Positions 1 to 11,197 of a stretch of DNA of 64,000 nt are shown one piece after another. How positions within the stretch are numbered: the first letter of the stretch is position 1; each line of letters opens with the position of its first letter. The DNA is from Umbelopsis ramanniana AG (taxonomy: Eukaryota > Mucoromycota > Umbelopsidomycetes > Umbelopsidales > Umbelopsidaceae). Position numbers and translations under genes: made by a program. Location: NCBI RefSeq assembly GCF_025399195.1, contig NW_026252095.1, forward strand, positions 186,001-250,000, written 5' to 3'. Below the pieces are notes generated by a model. That model did no database searches. It had not been told where the DNA came from and saw only the letters and a list, made by a program, of their open reading frames with translations.

Positions 1-143
1 AGTCGAAATAGGGGAGTGCGAAAGAAGATCAAGATGTTTCAAGTGAGTAGATGTGAAACTTGCGCTGCGCTGTGTTTTGGACCATTTGCCAACGTCTTTT
101 TTTTGTTTTGTAGATGAGAGAAGCTATGGTATCGCAAGGTTGA
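1..143 (+). CDS. Possible 3' end of an upstream gene (partial)
   Basis: The first 42 bases have an open frame that ends at a good donor (CAA|gtgagtag). An intron of about 70 nt with a T-rich tract ends at ttttgtag near 113, and the frame continues as MREAMVSQG to a TGA at 141-143. The readable tail is basic (RKKIKMFQ) and too short to name. It could instead be untranslated DNA ahead of TVP18, because only splice signals and a short frame support it. Confidence 0.35.
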
Positions 144-349
144 ATAGGCCACTTTTAATTTGAAATGCTGATATTTTCTTCCGTTGTAATTTTTATTTTT
201 TGATGTCTATAGCTTTTCCTTCTTATTTTTTTTGTTTTTGTTTGGTTAAGTCGCACATGAATTTTGGCTGGGCGAATTAATATGCGGCGATTTCCTGGAC
301 CAACTTGACATTTCTCCATCTTCATAGTCTCACATCCAACTTCTATAAA

Positions 350-1298
350 ATGAGTATCACCGATGAATTTGCCTCCAGAAACTTCTCATTGTATGGACAA
401 TGGTATGTACATGCTACCTGTCACGTTACCACCTGTCCGTCTCGCTAATCCCACTATGACTCGGTGCTTCGGTTAGGCTGGGTCTCGCTTCTTTGATCAG
501 TAAGTTCTTTTGTAGACAGTGTCAATGTTCAACTTGTAGACCGCAAGCTAACCCTGCTTACAGCCTTGATTATCATTGGTGTCTTCACGGTCGTGGCTAA
601 CCCTATCTTTGCCATCATCGGCTGGTAAGTTCTCAACCGGCAAGCATGGCCATACGACCTTTTTTGCCAAGACCAGGTTGGATCTGACGTATGTTTCTTG
701 GCTATAGGGTCTTTGCCTTCATCCTCTTTTTCGTCGAAGTTCCACTATGCATGAAGGTGAGTTATCATGGGAGAGTGGTTTTCCATGCCTTCGCTTGCTG
801 ATTTCAACCCCGTCATACGTAGTTCTGCCCTACTAGCCCACGTTTGTAAGTTGCGTCATTTAACTTGTTCAATGTATCCAACGGCACACCATTGACTTCT
901 TTATGTTAGCGATGCTTTTGCTGCTCGTTTCGAGAACTCTTACTTGCGTGCTTTGCTTTATATTGTGTAAGTGAACGGTCCTAGCCAAACCCAGTACCGA
1001 TGACTGCATTTATATGCGTTGGTTGATCTCACCTTCTTTGTTCTACTGTATAGGATGGCTATTGTCATGTTCTTGTCTGCTACCATCAGTAAGACTCTCC
1101 TCTTGCTCTCAGCTTGTTTCTTGCTGTTCGCTGGACTTTCGTATGGTAAGATGCTTTTTATGGTGTGAAAACATGATCTATTGTTACTGAGCTAGAATAT
1201 CCCCGATTTCCTCCTCAACAGGCTTCGCTGCCTTGAAAGGCCAACCCCACGCCAGCTCTTCCATGCTTGGCGGTACGGGTGTCGACAACGTTGTCTAA
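350..1298 (+). CDS. TVP18: Golgi apparatus membrane protein TVP18
   Basis: This is a small four-helix membrane protein of late Golgi vesicles, a family linked to vesicle trafficking. The start at 350 gives MSITDEFASRNFSLYGQW, which matches the conserved N-terminus of TVP18 (EF.SRNFS.YGQW). Nine short exons join cleanly in frame at GT-AG introns. They yield hydrophobic segments around LGLASLIT-IIIGVFTVVANP, GWVFAFILFFVEVPLCMK, LLYIVVMAIVMFLSAT and CFLLFAGLSYGF, then a cytosolic tail GQPHASSM..DNVV and TAA at 1296-1298. The length, about 150 residues, is normal for the family. The many tiny exons are typical of this genome. Confidence 0.9.
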
Positions 1299-1553
1299 GC
1301 ACTCTCCCACTTTGTTGGAACTCTTATAATATAGTGTGCATACACACATATATACAGCCTAATCATAAAATATGTCTCTTCGGGCAAAGCAATATTTTAA
1401 ACAACCGTGCTGCTTGATAGCGTTTGCGCGTGTATTTTTACTTTGTCAGTGAGATATAAAAAGAAAAGAAGGAAACAACGACAAAATTGGGATAAGAAGG
1501 GATTATAGAAGGGAATAAACAAGCTTGTTTTGCCAGCCGATAGAACAGCGTCT

Positions 1554-2136
1554 TTACAAGTCTTCGAATTGGCGAGAGAGTTCTTCCAATTCAGCCTTGG
1601 AGGCATTGAACTTCTCAACAATCTCTTCGTATTGCTTCTCCTTTTCAGCCAGATCTTGCTCCAGCTTTGCATTCTTACGCTCGTTGTCCTCTGCTTTCAA
1701 ATCTGCCTCGTTGAAGCTATTAAGGAGAAGGAGAGGATAAGGGTGAATAAAAAATGACTTGTCGCGTACTAGCTGTCAAAAGCGATGAATAACCCCCTAC
1801 AACTTACTTTTGAGTAGTGGTGCGAAGGGCAGTTTCCACCTTTTCAGCCTGTTCTTCGAGATTCTTCACACGAATTTGCAAAGACAAGATTTCGTGATCC
1901 TTGGAAGTGTGTTCAGCTTCCAACTGCTTGACCTTGGCCTCTAGTTCATCAGCACGAGCATTAGCGGCATCGGATTCAGCGCGAAGAGAGGCAAGTTTCT
2001 AGATGGGTGGGTCGGGTTAGACAGCGATAAGGATGAGAGGGGGAGATGATAGAGAGCATGTTGATTTACAAAAGGGAATGTGTATGAATCAAATGCCATC
2101 AAAAGAACGCTTACTTACTTCCTTGAACTTTTCCAT
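1554..2136 (-). CDS. Tropomyosin, short fungal form
   Basis: This is an actin-cable-stabilising coiled-coil protein. Three exons read MEKFKE | KLASLRAESDAAN... | FNEADLKAEDNERKN... and end in the family-typical C-terminus RQFEDL before TAA (1554-1556). The start ATG (2134-2136) gives MEKFKEKLASLRAE, like the MDK(I/L)REK start of yeast tropomyosins. The whole protein is one heptad-repeat coiled coil with no Pro. It has only about 123 residues, while the fission yeast and budding yeast Tpm2 proteins have 161, so about one actin-binding period is missing. Both introns have normal splice sites and are too short to hide an exon of that size. Another short coiled-coil protein is possible, but both ends favour tropomyosin. 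Confidence 0.8.
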
Positions 2137-2331
2137 TGATTATCAGCGAAGGGAAAGAAAGAGATGAGGGAACAGCAAAAATCCCAGTCAGTGAAAATTT
2201 ACAGTACGAGTCAGGCGAGCGAGTTTGGGGGCAACGGGGCTGTGTCTGGCTTCCAAGCTTTGGAAATAAAATATTGCCTGCCAAAATGTCTAGATTTTAT
2301 TGAAATAAAAATAACCATTCAGGCACCATCA

Positions 2332-3834
2332 TCAGGCAAGGAGATCAACTCCAACGCTGCGAAGAGCATTGACTGCCCACGGAGGGTACTTGGCCTTTTC
2401 TTTAAAGTAACCTGCAAAGAATTGCTGGATCCACTGCGGAAATTCATCCTTTTCAATGGCAGCTCGGATTTCTCCCATCAAGCGTAATTGAAACGCAACA
2501 TTATGGAGTGAGATCAAGTGACAACCAACTGTATCTTTGGTGGTGAGGAGGTGGATATAGGAGCGTGTGTATTTGGTACACGCCAGGCAGGAACAACCTT
2601 CCTCAATGGGCTGATAGTCCTCTGCAAACCGACCGGATTTCAATGACAGCGTGCCTTTCATGGTCAGCGCGTTACCAAATCGCTAAAAGGACAGGTAAAT
2701 AAATTTGCATCATTATCATAACAAATGGAGAATAACTTACTGCAGTTCGAGTGGGGAAAACACAGTCAAACATATGAACTCCTAATGCCACACAGACCAC
2801 GAGATCCTCGGCATAGCCTACACCCATACAGTAGATGGGCTTGTTCTTTGGCAACAGATCCGTACACAGTGACACACTAGAGCAACATAAGTATAGAGCT
2901 GACAGTATCACAGGGTTACCAAATAGTCACACTTACATTCGCCAAAATTGGTCCTTCTCTTCTCCACCGCTTAATCCTCCAATGGCATATCCAGGCGTGT
3001 CCCGTTTGACCATTTCATCGACACACTTCCGCCGTAATTCGGGATCCAGACCACCTTGAATAATGGCGAACAGGTTTTGATCATGGGGTCGCTGGTGAGC
3101 TTCTATGCATCGATCAAGCCATCGGATAGATCGCCACATGGCTTCTTCCACTCGAGGTCCAGTGGTCAACGATGAGATCACGTCGTCCAGCTGCATCATG
3201 ATATCCGATCCAATTGAATTTTGTAAAGACATAGAGTGCTCGGGTGTCAGCATCATGAGCGATCCATCATGTGGAGAAGCAAATTGAACACCTTGCTGTA
3301 AAACGTCCAACATATTGCAACGGGTTACTATGGTGGTATGGAAGATAATTGCGCTTTGTTTCAACATACCTCTGTGATCTCTGCCAATTTCAACAATGAA
3401 ACCATTTGGAAACCTCCACTGTCCTAATTGAACATCGAATTTAAATTGAAACTCGAGGGGTTTTGCCATTTGCCTGCTATTCTTACCGTCAATATGTTTC
3501 TGTTCCAATTTTGAAATTTATGAGTTCCGCCAACCTTGTCCAACAATTCTTGTCCCGGTTTCAATCCCTGCCACCCAAATAAAAAACTTAGAGCGAAGAT
3601 CATGCAATAAAATAGTCTACATCGAGCCCATACCAAGTGATATGTGTTGTTCAGCATAATTTGACAGTTTTGATCTTCTACTTGTTTCGGAGTCATGCCC
3701 TTCAAGGTACCTTGAGTGCCTACCGGCATGAACACGGGTAGATTGACAGGGCCATGGGGTAATGTGAGTAAGGCGGTTCTAGCCTTTGTAGTGGAACACT
3801 TTGCCACCGCCTCAAAGGTCAATGCACTCTTCAT
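2332..3834 (-). CDS. QTRT1: Queuine tRNA-ribosyltransferase catalytic subunit
   Basis: The enzyme exchanges guanine-34 for queuine in the anticodon of tRNA His, Asn, Asp and Tyr. The start at 3834 gives [19 protein letters not shown], followed by [15 protein letters not shown] and the substrate-binding [10 protein letters not shown], which is intact after splicing. Next come [31 protein letters not shown] and the catalytic aspartate region [11 protein letters not shown]. The C-terminal zinc site is complete: C-S-C-L-A-C followed by H in SLHNVAF. Six or seven exons have normal introns and the length is close to the usual 400 residues. The Q pathway is absent from baker's yeast, so this also argues for an early-diverging fungus. 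It lies 130 bp downstream of the glycosylase gene on the same strand. Confidence 0.92.
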
Positions 3835-3964
3835 TAAGGATCTAATTGTGATGTCGATGGGGGGTAAATGCAAGGACGGAGCAGCCGACAATTGAAAGAA
3901 ATAAAAAAACGTGACTGGTTTATTACATTCAAGGTACCACGCCTCTCCAATTGGACCAAAAACT

Positions 3965-5386
3965 TCATTTTGCGCTGACACCGTCCATCACTTTCCACAT
4001 GTACCACGAGCCAACCGATCGATACGGCTGCAATATTCAATGTTGAGATGATACGTTCGGTTAAAATCCACTGAATACGAAAAACATTTACCTTCCAATG
4101 TTCAGTGAGACGAACCATATCGTCCGGGCTTGGAAGTTGTTTGTTATTGCCTTTGCTAACTGCCTGCTTACCACTCATCAATCCAAAATGAACCGCCATG
4201 CCTTTTCTAACTCCCAGATCTCCTAGTGGGAGAACGTCTGGATGACCGAGATGGAAGATCAAGTACATATCGACTGTCCACTACGATGTGGAACCAGTTG
4301 GTTAGCCCATGTAACCTAATTGTATCAAGCCGGCTCATTCATATTACCTGACCAATACCTCGTACGGAGGTGAGGCATACCGAAATCTCTTCATCTGTCA
4401 TATCCTTGAATTTATTGGGAAGGATTCGCTTGTCCACAAAGTGTGTGGCAAGATCAACGATATACTCTGCTTTTCTTTGAGAAAGTCCAGCCGTCCTGAG
4501 TTCGGGGATCGGTTTAGCAATCACCATTTCCGGTGTAGGAAAAAACGCAAGCTCCTTGGGTAAATCAACTTCTTCTTCGGAAGGATCGAAGAGTTTTACA
4601 AATCGATTCAAGATCGCTTTGGCTGCCGTTCCATGGATTTGTTGGTATATGATATGAGTAGCCAAATCACTATTCAACGCACGCAAATGAACCGTCAGCA
4701 ACATTTCAGTCGAGAACGACATGTCAAAATCGAACATATGTGCCATGAATGCGCAAAGTATCTCCATTGCTTACCGAAATGGATTTAATGGTCCGTTATC
4801 CAGAATACGCTGTCGAAATTTGGCGGTAGATGCAGCGTCCATCATTTCTCCAAGCTTAGGGTCTGCTTTCTTTAGATGACCAATTGCTGCGGAGAAATCA
4901 TATGCTCTTGAAACCACGGCTTTGGTTGTAGTAGTAGATACTTTTATGTCATCCTTATCTGCAACTTCATTTTCCTGTATATTCACAATCTATACGGAAT
5001 TTGTAAGTTACATGGAAGTTGTGCGTGCACTCATTTCTTAAGCGACGTAGTAGGCAAATCCCTACCTCTTTGACAGCGACGCCGGCCGCTTTTTCCCCAG
5101 CATTGGTTTTCTTGACAGTCTAAAATAGTTTCATACATGTAAGGAATTGAAAAAGTCTCAAAGTTCAGCGTATGCCAATCCATCAGGCTACCTTGGTACG
5201 TTTAGCTTTGGTAATAGTCCTAGCTCGTTGACGGGATGTTAAGATCTTCGTCTGAACGCGAGAACATTCAAGAGATCCCCCCTAAAAAACTCACGGTTCA
5301 ACCTTCCTCTTCACGCTGTATGCCTTTTTCCTACTGTAATCAACAGCAGGCAGAGATACGATTCGATTGCTGCGGCGGATTGACAT
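3965..5386 (-). CDS. MAG1: DNA-3-methyladenine glycosylase (MAG1/AlkA-like)
   Basis: This base-excision repair enzyme removes alkylated purines. The HhH-GPD fold is visible: [34 protein letters not shown], the helix-hairpin-helix [14 protein letters not shown] and the downstream catalytic Asp in [11 protein letters not shown]. It ends [19 protein letters not shown] with TGA at 3965-3967, the usual MAG C-terminus (W.PYRS.ASWYLW). The start at 5386 ([14 protein letters not shown]) leads through small basic exons ([31 protein letters not shown]) that probably carry a nuclear or mitochondrial localisation signal. The intron near 5200-5290 must use the acceptor ending GAGCTAG, because the nearer AG choices bring an in-frame stop. 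Confidence is lower for the N-terminal exons than for the catalytic part. Confidence 0.88.
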
Positions 5387-5513
5387 TGGGAGAGAGCGTC
5401 AAGCTGTTGGACTCGGCGGACTTTCTTTAAATAGGCAGAACAAGTGTGACGACGAATGGGCCAGATTTGGGGTTCTTGGCCGTCCGAACGTTTCCTTCCT
5501 TCCGCCATTTGTA
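5387..5513. promoter_or_regulatory. Shared divergent promoter region
   Basis: Only 127 bp separate the proposed ATG of the MAG1-like gene (minus strand) from that of the USP8/Doa4-like gene (plus strand), so both must take regulatory information from this stretch. It holds CTTTAAATAGG near 5425-5435, which could act as a TATA-like element. No other site is evident. Confidence 0.45.
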
Positions 5514-8500
5514 ATGAGCGTTGTGAGTTCAATGGACCTCAACACACCAGCAATGTCCATAAAGGACCTGAGGAAATTGGCCGTAGTCAACGTTGATGAC
5601 ACCGAAAAATACCGCATCCGCCACTGGATTTCCACAGTTTCCAAGGTCTTTGCTAAGGTAACTTTTCGGAAGAGTACCTTTGTTCAAACAGGAACACTCT
5701 CGTCAGTTCATTGCTAATGGCTGGATGCTTTTTGCTCATCACAGGGTGATCAGGCGTATGCTGGCAAGGATTTTAGCAACGCTTATGTATATTATTTCAA
5801 GGGTTGCAAGTATGTTAGCGATATGAGACCTCCATATATTATTGTATAGTAACCGTAGTTTTTATTTGACGTTGGGAACCACTCCAGTATGTTCACAGAA
5901 ATTCTTCGAAAGCACTCAATGTATAAATCTATTAGAGAAGATCCGACCTATCTTCATCTGCGGAAGGTTTGTACAATCACCAACACACCGCTGCGTTTAG
6001 TGTTGGATCCAACTAAATATTCTTTCGGCCATGAGCAGCAAGTAGAAAGCGCTATACCAAAGCTTGAGGAAATCGAATCAGTGCTGAAGGATGGAGTTCA
6101 AGAGGACAATAGTGAGAAGGCACCACAGCGGTCCGTTTCTTCCTCTTCGAGCCATAGCAACTCGGCATCCTACCTGGATGACTTGCCCGCGGTCCCGACG
6201 CATGCTCCGATCATCCGCAAAGCACCCTTGCACCCCCCACAGCATCCACCACCTCCAGTGCCAGCTACTAAACCAGCTTGGACCTCGCCTCACGTACAGC
6301 CGCCACGCGTCGACCGACCATTGACCGTAGGAGGCACTGTTGTTCCGCAGTTGCAGTCCAATCACTCGGCAACTTCTTCAATACCTTTACCGTCGCTGAC
6401 CAAGAACACATTCCCACTATCGCCCATCATCAACCCTGATGAATTAGCAAAGCTGTTAGGAAAACGTGACGATCCTCCTAGCATTTTATTGCTGGATATA
6501 CGACCTCGCGATGTGTACAAACGTGGATGCATTTGTCATAAGTGGGTGGTTCAGTTAGAGCCTATGGTTCTCAAAAGAGAGTAAGATTTGCGGGCTGTTT
6601 TTGAATGAATGGGAACCCCATACTAACATACCATCGTAGTGTCACGTCTCGTAAAATCGAAGAATCCTTGGTATTGGCCTGGGAGTCGGAGCAGATCTAT
6701 TTTGTCAACCGCCATAAATTCGACCTGGTTGTTTACTATGATCAATCATCGACCAATATTTCTCTCTCACTTAATGAGCCTTTGCGGAATCTAAAGGCGG
6801 CTATCTACGAACACGAATTTAGCAAAATGCTACAAAGGGTGCCTGTCATGCTTGTTGGTGGCTTTGATGCATGGGTAAAGCAGATAGGACAAAAAGGTGT
6901 CCATGTGTTTCCTCCTACGACGAAACAACCTCAGACATCACAACCTCCTCCACCTCAGGATCAAGAAAATATACCTCCACGACACCATGAGAAGCAACTG
7001 TGGCTCAAGAATGTCGTTGGCAAAACAGAAGACGTTTATGGCAACGGTGACAGTATCAATCGCACTGTCATGGACTATGTAAGAACCACTCCCCCAACTT
7101 TATCAACAATAGCTTGTACAATTTTTCATTCTTATGCTTTCTTTTTTCATGTAGTTTAATAAGCAGGGTGACGGTAGCAACGCACAGTCCATGGTAAGGT
7201 CTAATGCGGTGAAGCGTCCCAAGCCACCCATGCAAGGCGTTTTTGGGCAATCTATACCCAAGGAACCTAGTGCAACCATGCATATGCCAGTTCCAGAAGC
7301 ATATCATGCAAAGAACACCTCGTCAACACCTTCCGAGGAGGAGTTCCAGCAACGCTACCCAGAAGTGTCGTCGAATAGCTCCAGTATGCCGCAACCCCCT
7401 GGTTTAACGCGAAGGAATACGTTCATAGATAACCCTTTCCATGGCTTCACGTCTACTGATAGCAATCTTTACGATGCTCCGCCTAGTCTACCAGCCAAAC
7501 CAAATCGCCCTCTTCCTCCCCCTCCCATCAAACGTATGCCTGAGCCTGACCATCAGATTACACCTGCTGTCCCACGAAAGCCACTTATCACTGGTGATAA
7601 GGAGTACACTGGATCTACGGTTGAACAACAGCATGGTCAAGCCCCCATGTCACAAAGCTCGTTCTCTCAGCTTGGAGCGGTGATGATTGGCACAACGGGG
7701 CTCAAGAACTTGGGAAACACTTGCTACATGAATTCGATTATTCAGTGTTTGAGCGGAACCATCCCCCTCGCGCGATATTTTCTATGTAAGGACAATTTCA
7801 AACCTTAAGCGTTAAACAGAGGCTCGTGTGACATGGTTTATTCTAAATGGTGCATGGACACGTTCTATCTTTTTGCAGCCGGCAAATACAAGAATTACAT
7901 TAACAAGACGAATCATATGGGCACGGGTGGCATGGTAGCTGATGCATTTGCCAATCTCATTCGCATTATGTGGAGTGAAAGCTACAACTTCTATTCACCG
8001 GTCATGTTCAGGGTAAGGCAACAGAGAAACCGAAACAAAATTTGTTTGTCCGGGTCCCCCTCTGCGCGAATTTACGGGGTATCGCCAAGCTAACTTATGT
8101 CATACAGAATGCAATTATCCGATTTGCACCTCAGTTCGAAGGGTCGGAGCAGCACGATTCACAAGAGTTCTTGAACTTTTTATTAGATGGACTTCATGAA
8201 GACCTGAATGTTGTGCAAAGACGGCCGCCACCTACACCTGAAGATCCGGAACAAGATGCCTGGTTTGAAAAACTGCCAGACTGGGAAGCCAGTGGCATTG
8301 CTTGGGAGAAGTACCTCAAACGAAATTCCAGTGTTATCGTCAGTTTATTCCAAGGACAGTTCCGCAATCGTTTGCAGTGCTTGACGTGTCACACGACGTC
8401 TACGACTTACAATTCATTCATGACCTTGTCTTTGCCCATTCCCGCCAGTCGCCGAGGACCGAGCCAAGTGACGCTACAGCAGTGCCTCGATTACTTTGTT

Positions 8501-9265
8501 CGAGAAGAGATCATGGAAAAGGATGACGCATGGTACGTAATGTTTAAAACAAGATGGGGCAGCGGGGTATCAGCTGGCTGGACTCAGTTCTCCATATGGA
8601 TCTAACATCATCTGAATATAGGCATTGTCCAAAGTGCAAAGCCTTGCGTAAAGCCTCCAAGCAACTCACTCTATCAAGGTTACCCGATGTTTTGATGATT
8701 CATTTGAAGCGGTTCTCGTTTGACGGGCCGTTTAACGACAAGCTCGAGACCATGGTTGATTTCCCTATCCAGTAAGCTTTTCGGGGACGTCGGGTAATCC
8801 TGTCACCAACTTGTAAAGGCTAAATGGGATGGGTTTTTTTGTGTAGCTCATTAGATTTATCTGGTTATATGCCATCGTGGGCCACCAAGACCATTGCTCA
8901 ACCCGACGGCAGTCAAAAGCAACCAAGTTTCAAGTATGACCTTTACTCTGTTTCGAACCATTATGGATCCCTTACTGGCGGTCACTGTAAGTCCACCTAA
9001 AAGGTTTGGTAGTAAAAAAAAAAAAAAATGGAACGTAATGTATATATATCTTCCAAACACAGACACTGCATGCGTCAGAAATGGTTACCGCGGCCAATGG
9101 CACTTATTTGATGATTCCCGATTCTCTGTTTGTGATGATTCTTCTGTAAAGGTAATGCCCGTGACATGTTCTATGAATAAGGAGGCTGGCCACTCACCCA
9201 TTTTGCTCTCCTTACAGTCGCGTGCCGCCTATGGACTATTTTATGTGAGATCAACCATCCAGTAG
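5514..9265 (+). CDS. Ubiquitin carboxyl-terminal hydrolase, USP8/Doa4 type
   Basis: This deubiquitinase probably acts on endosomal cargo with ESCRT. Order of domains: an N-terminal USP8-dimerisation-like helical region ([12 protein letters not shown]...[12 protein letters not shown], ..YVYYFKGCN..), a Pro-rich linker, and a rhodanese-like domain ([13 protein letters not shown] ... [10 protein letters not shown]). A second Pro-rich linker with [16 protein letters not shown] follows, then the catalytic domain. The Cys box is [18 protein letters not shown] (about 7697-7751). Zinc cysteines are CLTCH and CPKCK, and the His box is [15 protein letters not shown], with QWHLFDDS and AYGLFYVRS at the end. 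The rhodanese active-site loop reads VVYYDQSS without cysteine, so that domain is a non-catalytic module, as in Doa4. The start at 5514 is preferred over an upstream in-frame ATG at 5367, which would overlap the divergent neighbour. Confidence 0.9.
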
Positions 9266-9934
9266 AGCCTAGGTGAAGAAAGAATTTTTCTTTTTTTATT
9301 GTAATATCAAATTATTTGAAGTCAACAGCCAAGGCATCCAATCCTTGAGCGTTTTTTTTCATTTGTAAAGTACAGTTCCCCCTTCTGATGATAATTAAAC
9401 ACCACTCACCCAGGAAAAACAATTCCATAAACGACTTAATTCGGCATAGCATTTCGGGTGGCCATTTTCCTCGGTTTATTCTTAGCTTTTGCAGCAGCAG
9501 CAAAGAAGTCGGCCACCTGGAAAAGAGTTTTCCCTGCAATCGGTCTTTTATTGCCCAAAATTGATTATTTTATAATATTTTTATTTTTTGTTTCTAAAAC
9601 GGGAGAAATTCTACAAAGCGAGACTAAAGAAAAACGAGCCAAATGCTTAAAAATCGATGCTAATCCAAGCAGTTCATCGAGTTGATTGCTTAAGGGATCA
9701 GAGACTATATGAAGAGAGGAGTGAGCTTCGCCACTCACAAGAGTAAACATGTGAGGAATACCTGAAAGGGAGGACGCCAAGAAAAAAAAAAAAAAAAAAA
9801 CTGTACGCATTGAAAAACGTATTCGCGGACACAACGCGACTCGCATAAGGATGTCATTTGAATTATTATATAAATAGTCGGCTTGCTCTGAGCGCTTCTT
9901 CTCATTTCCACTTTATTCATTCCTTATTTTCACC
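9266..9934. other. Intergenic region with TATA box for the chitin deacetylase gene
   Basis: Short open frames exist on both strands, but none shows a recognisable motif or a convincing splice structure. There is a poly-A run at 9781-9800. A clear TATA box, TATATAAAT, starts near 9869, about 65 bp before the ATG at 9935, and is followed by a pyrimidine-rich start region. Confidence 0.5.
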
Positions 9935-11197
9935 ATGAGTGCTTGGAAACAGGTCTTTGCTGTAGCCGCTTTTTCAGCCGCGACAGTTGCTGCTTCCAAC
10001 ATGCCCGCCAACCTTCCCGTCATCACTCTTCCTGACATTGTTCAAACTACGTCTTATGACGTTAACACAGAGTGTACTTACTACACTCTTCCTGGTCTCA
10101 CTATCAATGCCACAGAATGGCCTACCATCTGGGATACTGCTACCACCAACGGCATGAACACCTCTGCCGAGTTCACCGCCCTTTACAACTCCATTAACTG
10201 GGCCAATGCTCCTAACATTTCAGTTCACACCGAAGTGAATGGAGCTTTGGATTTCACTGGCTATGATGCCTCCACTGACCCCGACTGCTGGTGGTCCAGT
10301 TCCACTTGTACTACACCAAAGCTTGCCGGAGTCAATGCTGATATCTTCCAGTGTAACGAACCTGAGACGTGGGGTTTAACCTACGATGATGGTCCTAATT
10401 GTTCCCATAATGCCTTCTATGACTTTTTGCAACAACAAAGCTTAACCGCTAGTATGTTCTACATTGGTTCCAACGTTTTGGATTGGCCCGCTGGTGCCAT
10501 GCGTGGTCTCCGAGATGGACATCATATCTCCGCTCACACCTGGTCCCATCAACTTATGACTACATTGACCAATCAAGAAGTCTTGGCTGAATTATACTAC
10601 ACCCAGAAGGCTCTCCAGACCGTCATTGGCGTCACTCCCAAGTACTGGCGTCCTCCTTTTGGTGATATTGACGATCGTGTTCGTTGGATCGCTACTCAAC
10701 TTAACTTGACTGCCATTATCTGGAACCTTGATACCAATGATTGGGCTGCTGGTGACACTGAGACCGTTGCTCAAGTTCAAGCTGCCTATGAAGCCTACAT
10801 TACCATGGGTACTAACGGAACCTTTGCCAACTCTGGTAACATTGTTCTTACTCACGAAATCAACAACACCACCATGTCACTTGCTTTGGAGTATATCCCC
10901 CAGATCAAGGCTGCCTACAAGAATGTCCTCGATATTGCTACCTGTGCTAACCTTACCGAACCTTACATGAACAGCAACATCACCTACCTTGCCTTTGGCG
11001 CCAGCAACACCACTGCCAGCGCCAGTGCTTCCGGTGTTGCCACCATCTCGGGTGGTAGTGCTGCTGTCAGCACTGCTGGAGCTGCTGTTGCCAGCGGTAG
11101 TACCAACGTCATCCAAAACGCCGCCACCATGTTTGAGCCCAAGACTGCCTTGATGACAGCTGTTGCTTTGATGGTTGTTGGTCTTTTCTCCCAGTAG
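9935..11197 (+). CDS. CDA: Chitin deacetylase, GPI-anchored (CE4 family)
   Basis: This secreted enzyme removes acetyl groups from chitin to make chitosan, the major wall polymer of Mucorales. The gene is a single exon of 420 codons. It has a signal peptide (MSAWKQVFAVAAFSAATVAA), an N-terminal Cys-containing region and the NodB domain. Motif 1 is TYDDGPNCSHN (general base Asp and metal Asp), motif 2 is HTWSHQ (two metal His), motif 3 is RPPFGDIDDRVR, motif 4 is the NLDTNDW region, and motif 5 is IVLTHEI with the catalytic His. All catalytic residues are present. A low-complexity Ala/Ser/Thr/Gly stretch and a hydrophobic C-terminus (TALMTAVALMVVGLFSQ) fit GPI attachment. There are many N-glycosylation sequons. 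The closest family I recall is the Mucor rouxii type, and codon use suggests high expression. Confidence 0.95.
   Translation: MSAWKQVFAVAAFSAATVAASNMPANLPVITLPDIVQTTSYDVNTECTYYTLPGLTINATEWPTIWDTATTNGMNTSAEFTALYNSINWANAPNISVHTEVNGALDFTGYDASTDPDCWWSSSTCTTPKLAGVNADIFQCNEPETWGLTYDDGPNCSHNAFYDFLQQQSLTASMFYIGSNVLDWPAGAMRGLRDGHHISAHTWSHQLMTTLTNQEVLAELYYTQKALQTVIGVTPKYWRPPFGDIDDRVRWIATQLNLTAIIWNLDTNDWAAGDTETVAQVQAAYEAYITMGTNGTFANSGNIVLTHEINNTTMSLALEYIPQIKAAYKNVLDIATCANLTEPYMNSNITYLAFGASNTTASASASGVATISGGSAAVSTAGAAVASGSTNVIQNAATMFEPKTALMTAVALMVVGLFSQ

Noticed and set aside
3835-3981. Longer start (3981) for the queuine transferase
   Set aside because: The extra codons overlap the end of the glycosylase gene and contain no family sequence; [10 protein letters not shown] at 3834 is the natural start.
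5367-5513. Upstream in-frame ATG for the USP8/Doa4-like gene
   Set aside because: It would extend the protein by about 49 unconserved residues into the divergent MAG1 gene's first exon; the ATG at 5514 starts a conserved-looking helical region.
9312-9846. Minus-strand and plus-strand frames between the deubiquitinase and chitin deacetylase
   Set aside because: Low-complexity stretches, no motif and no convincing splice pattern; left as intergenic.
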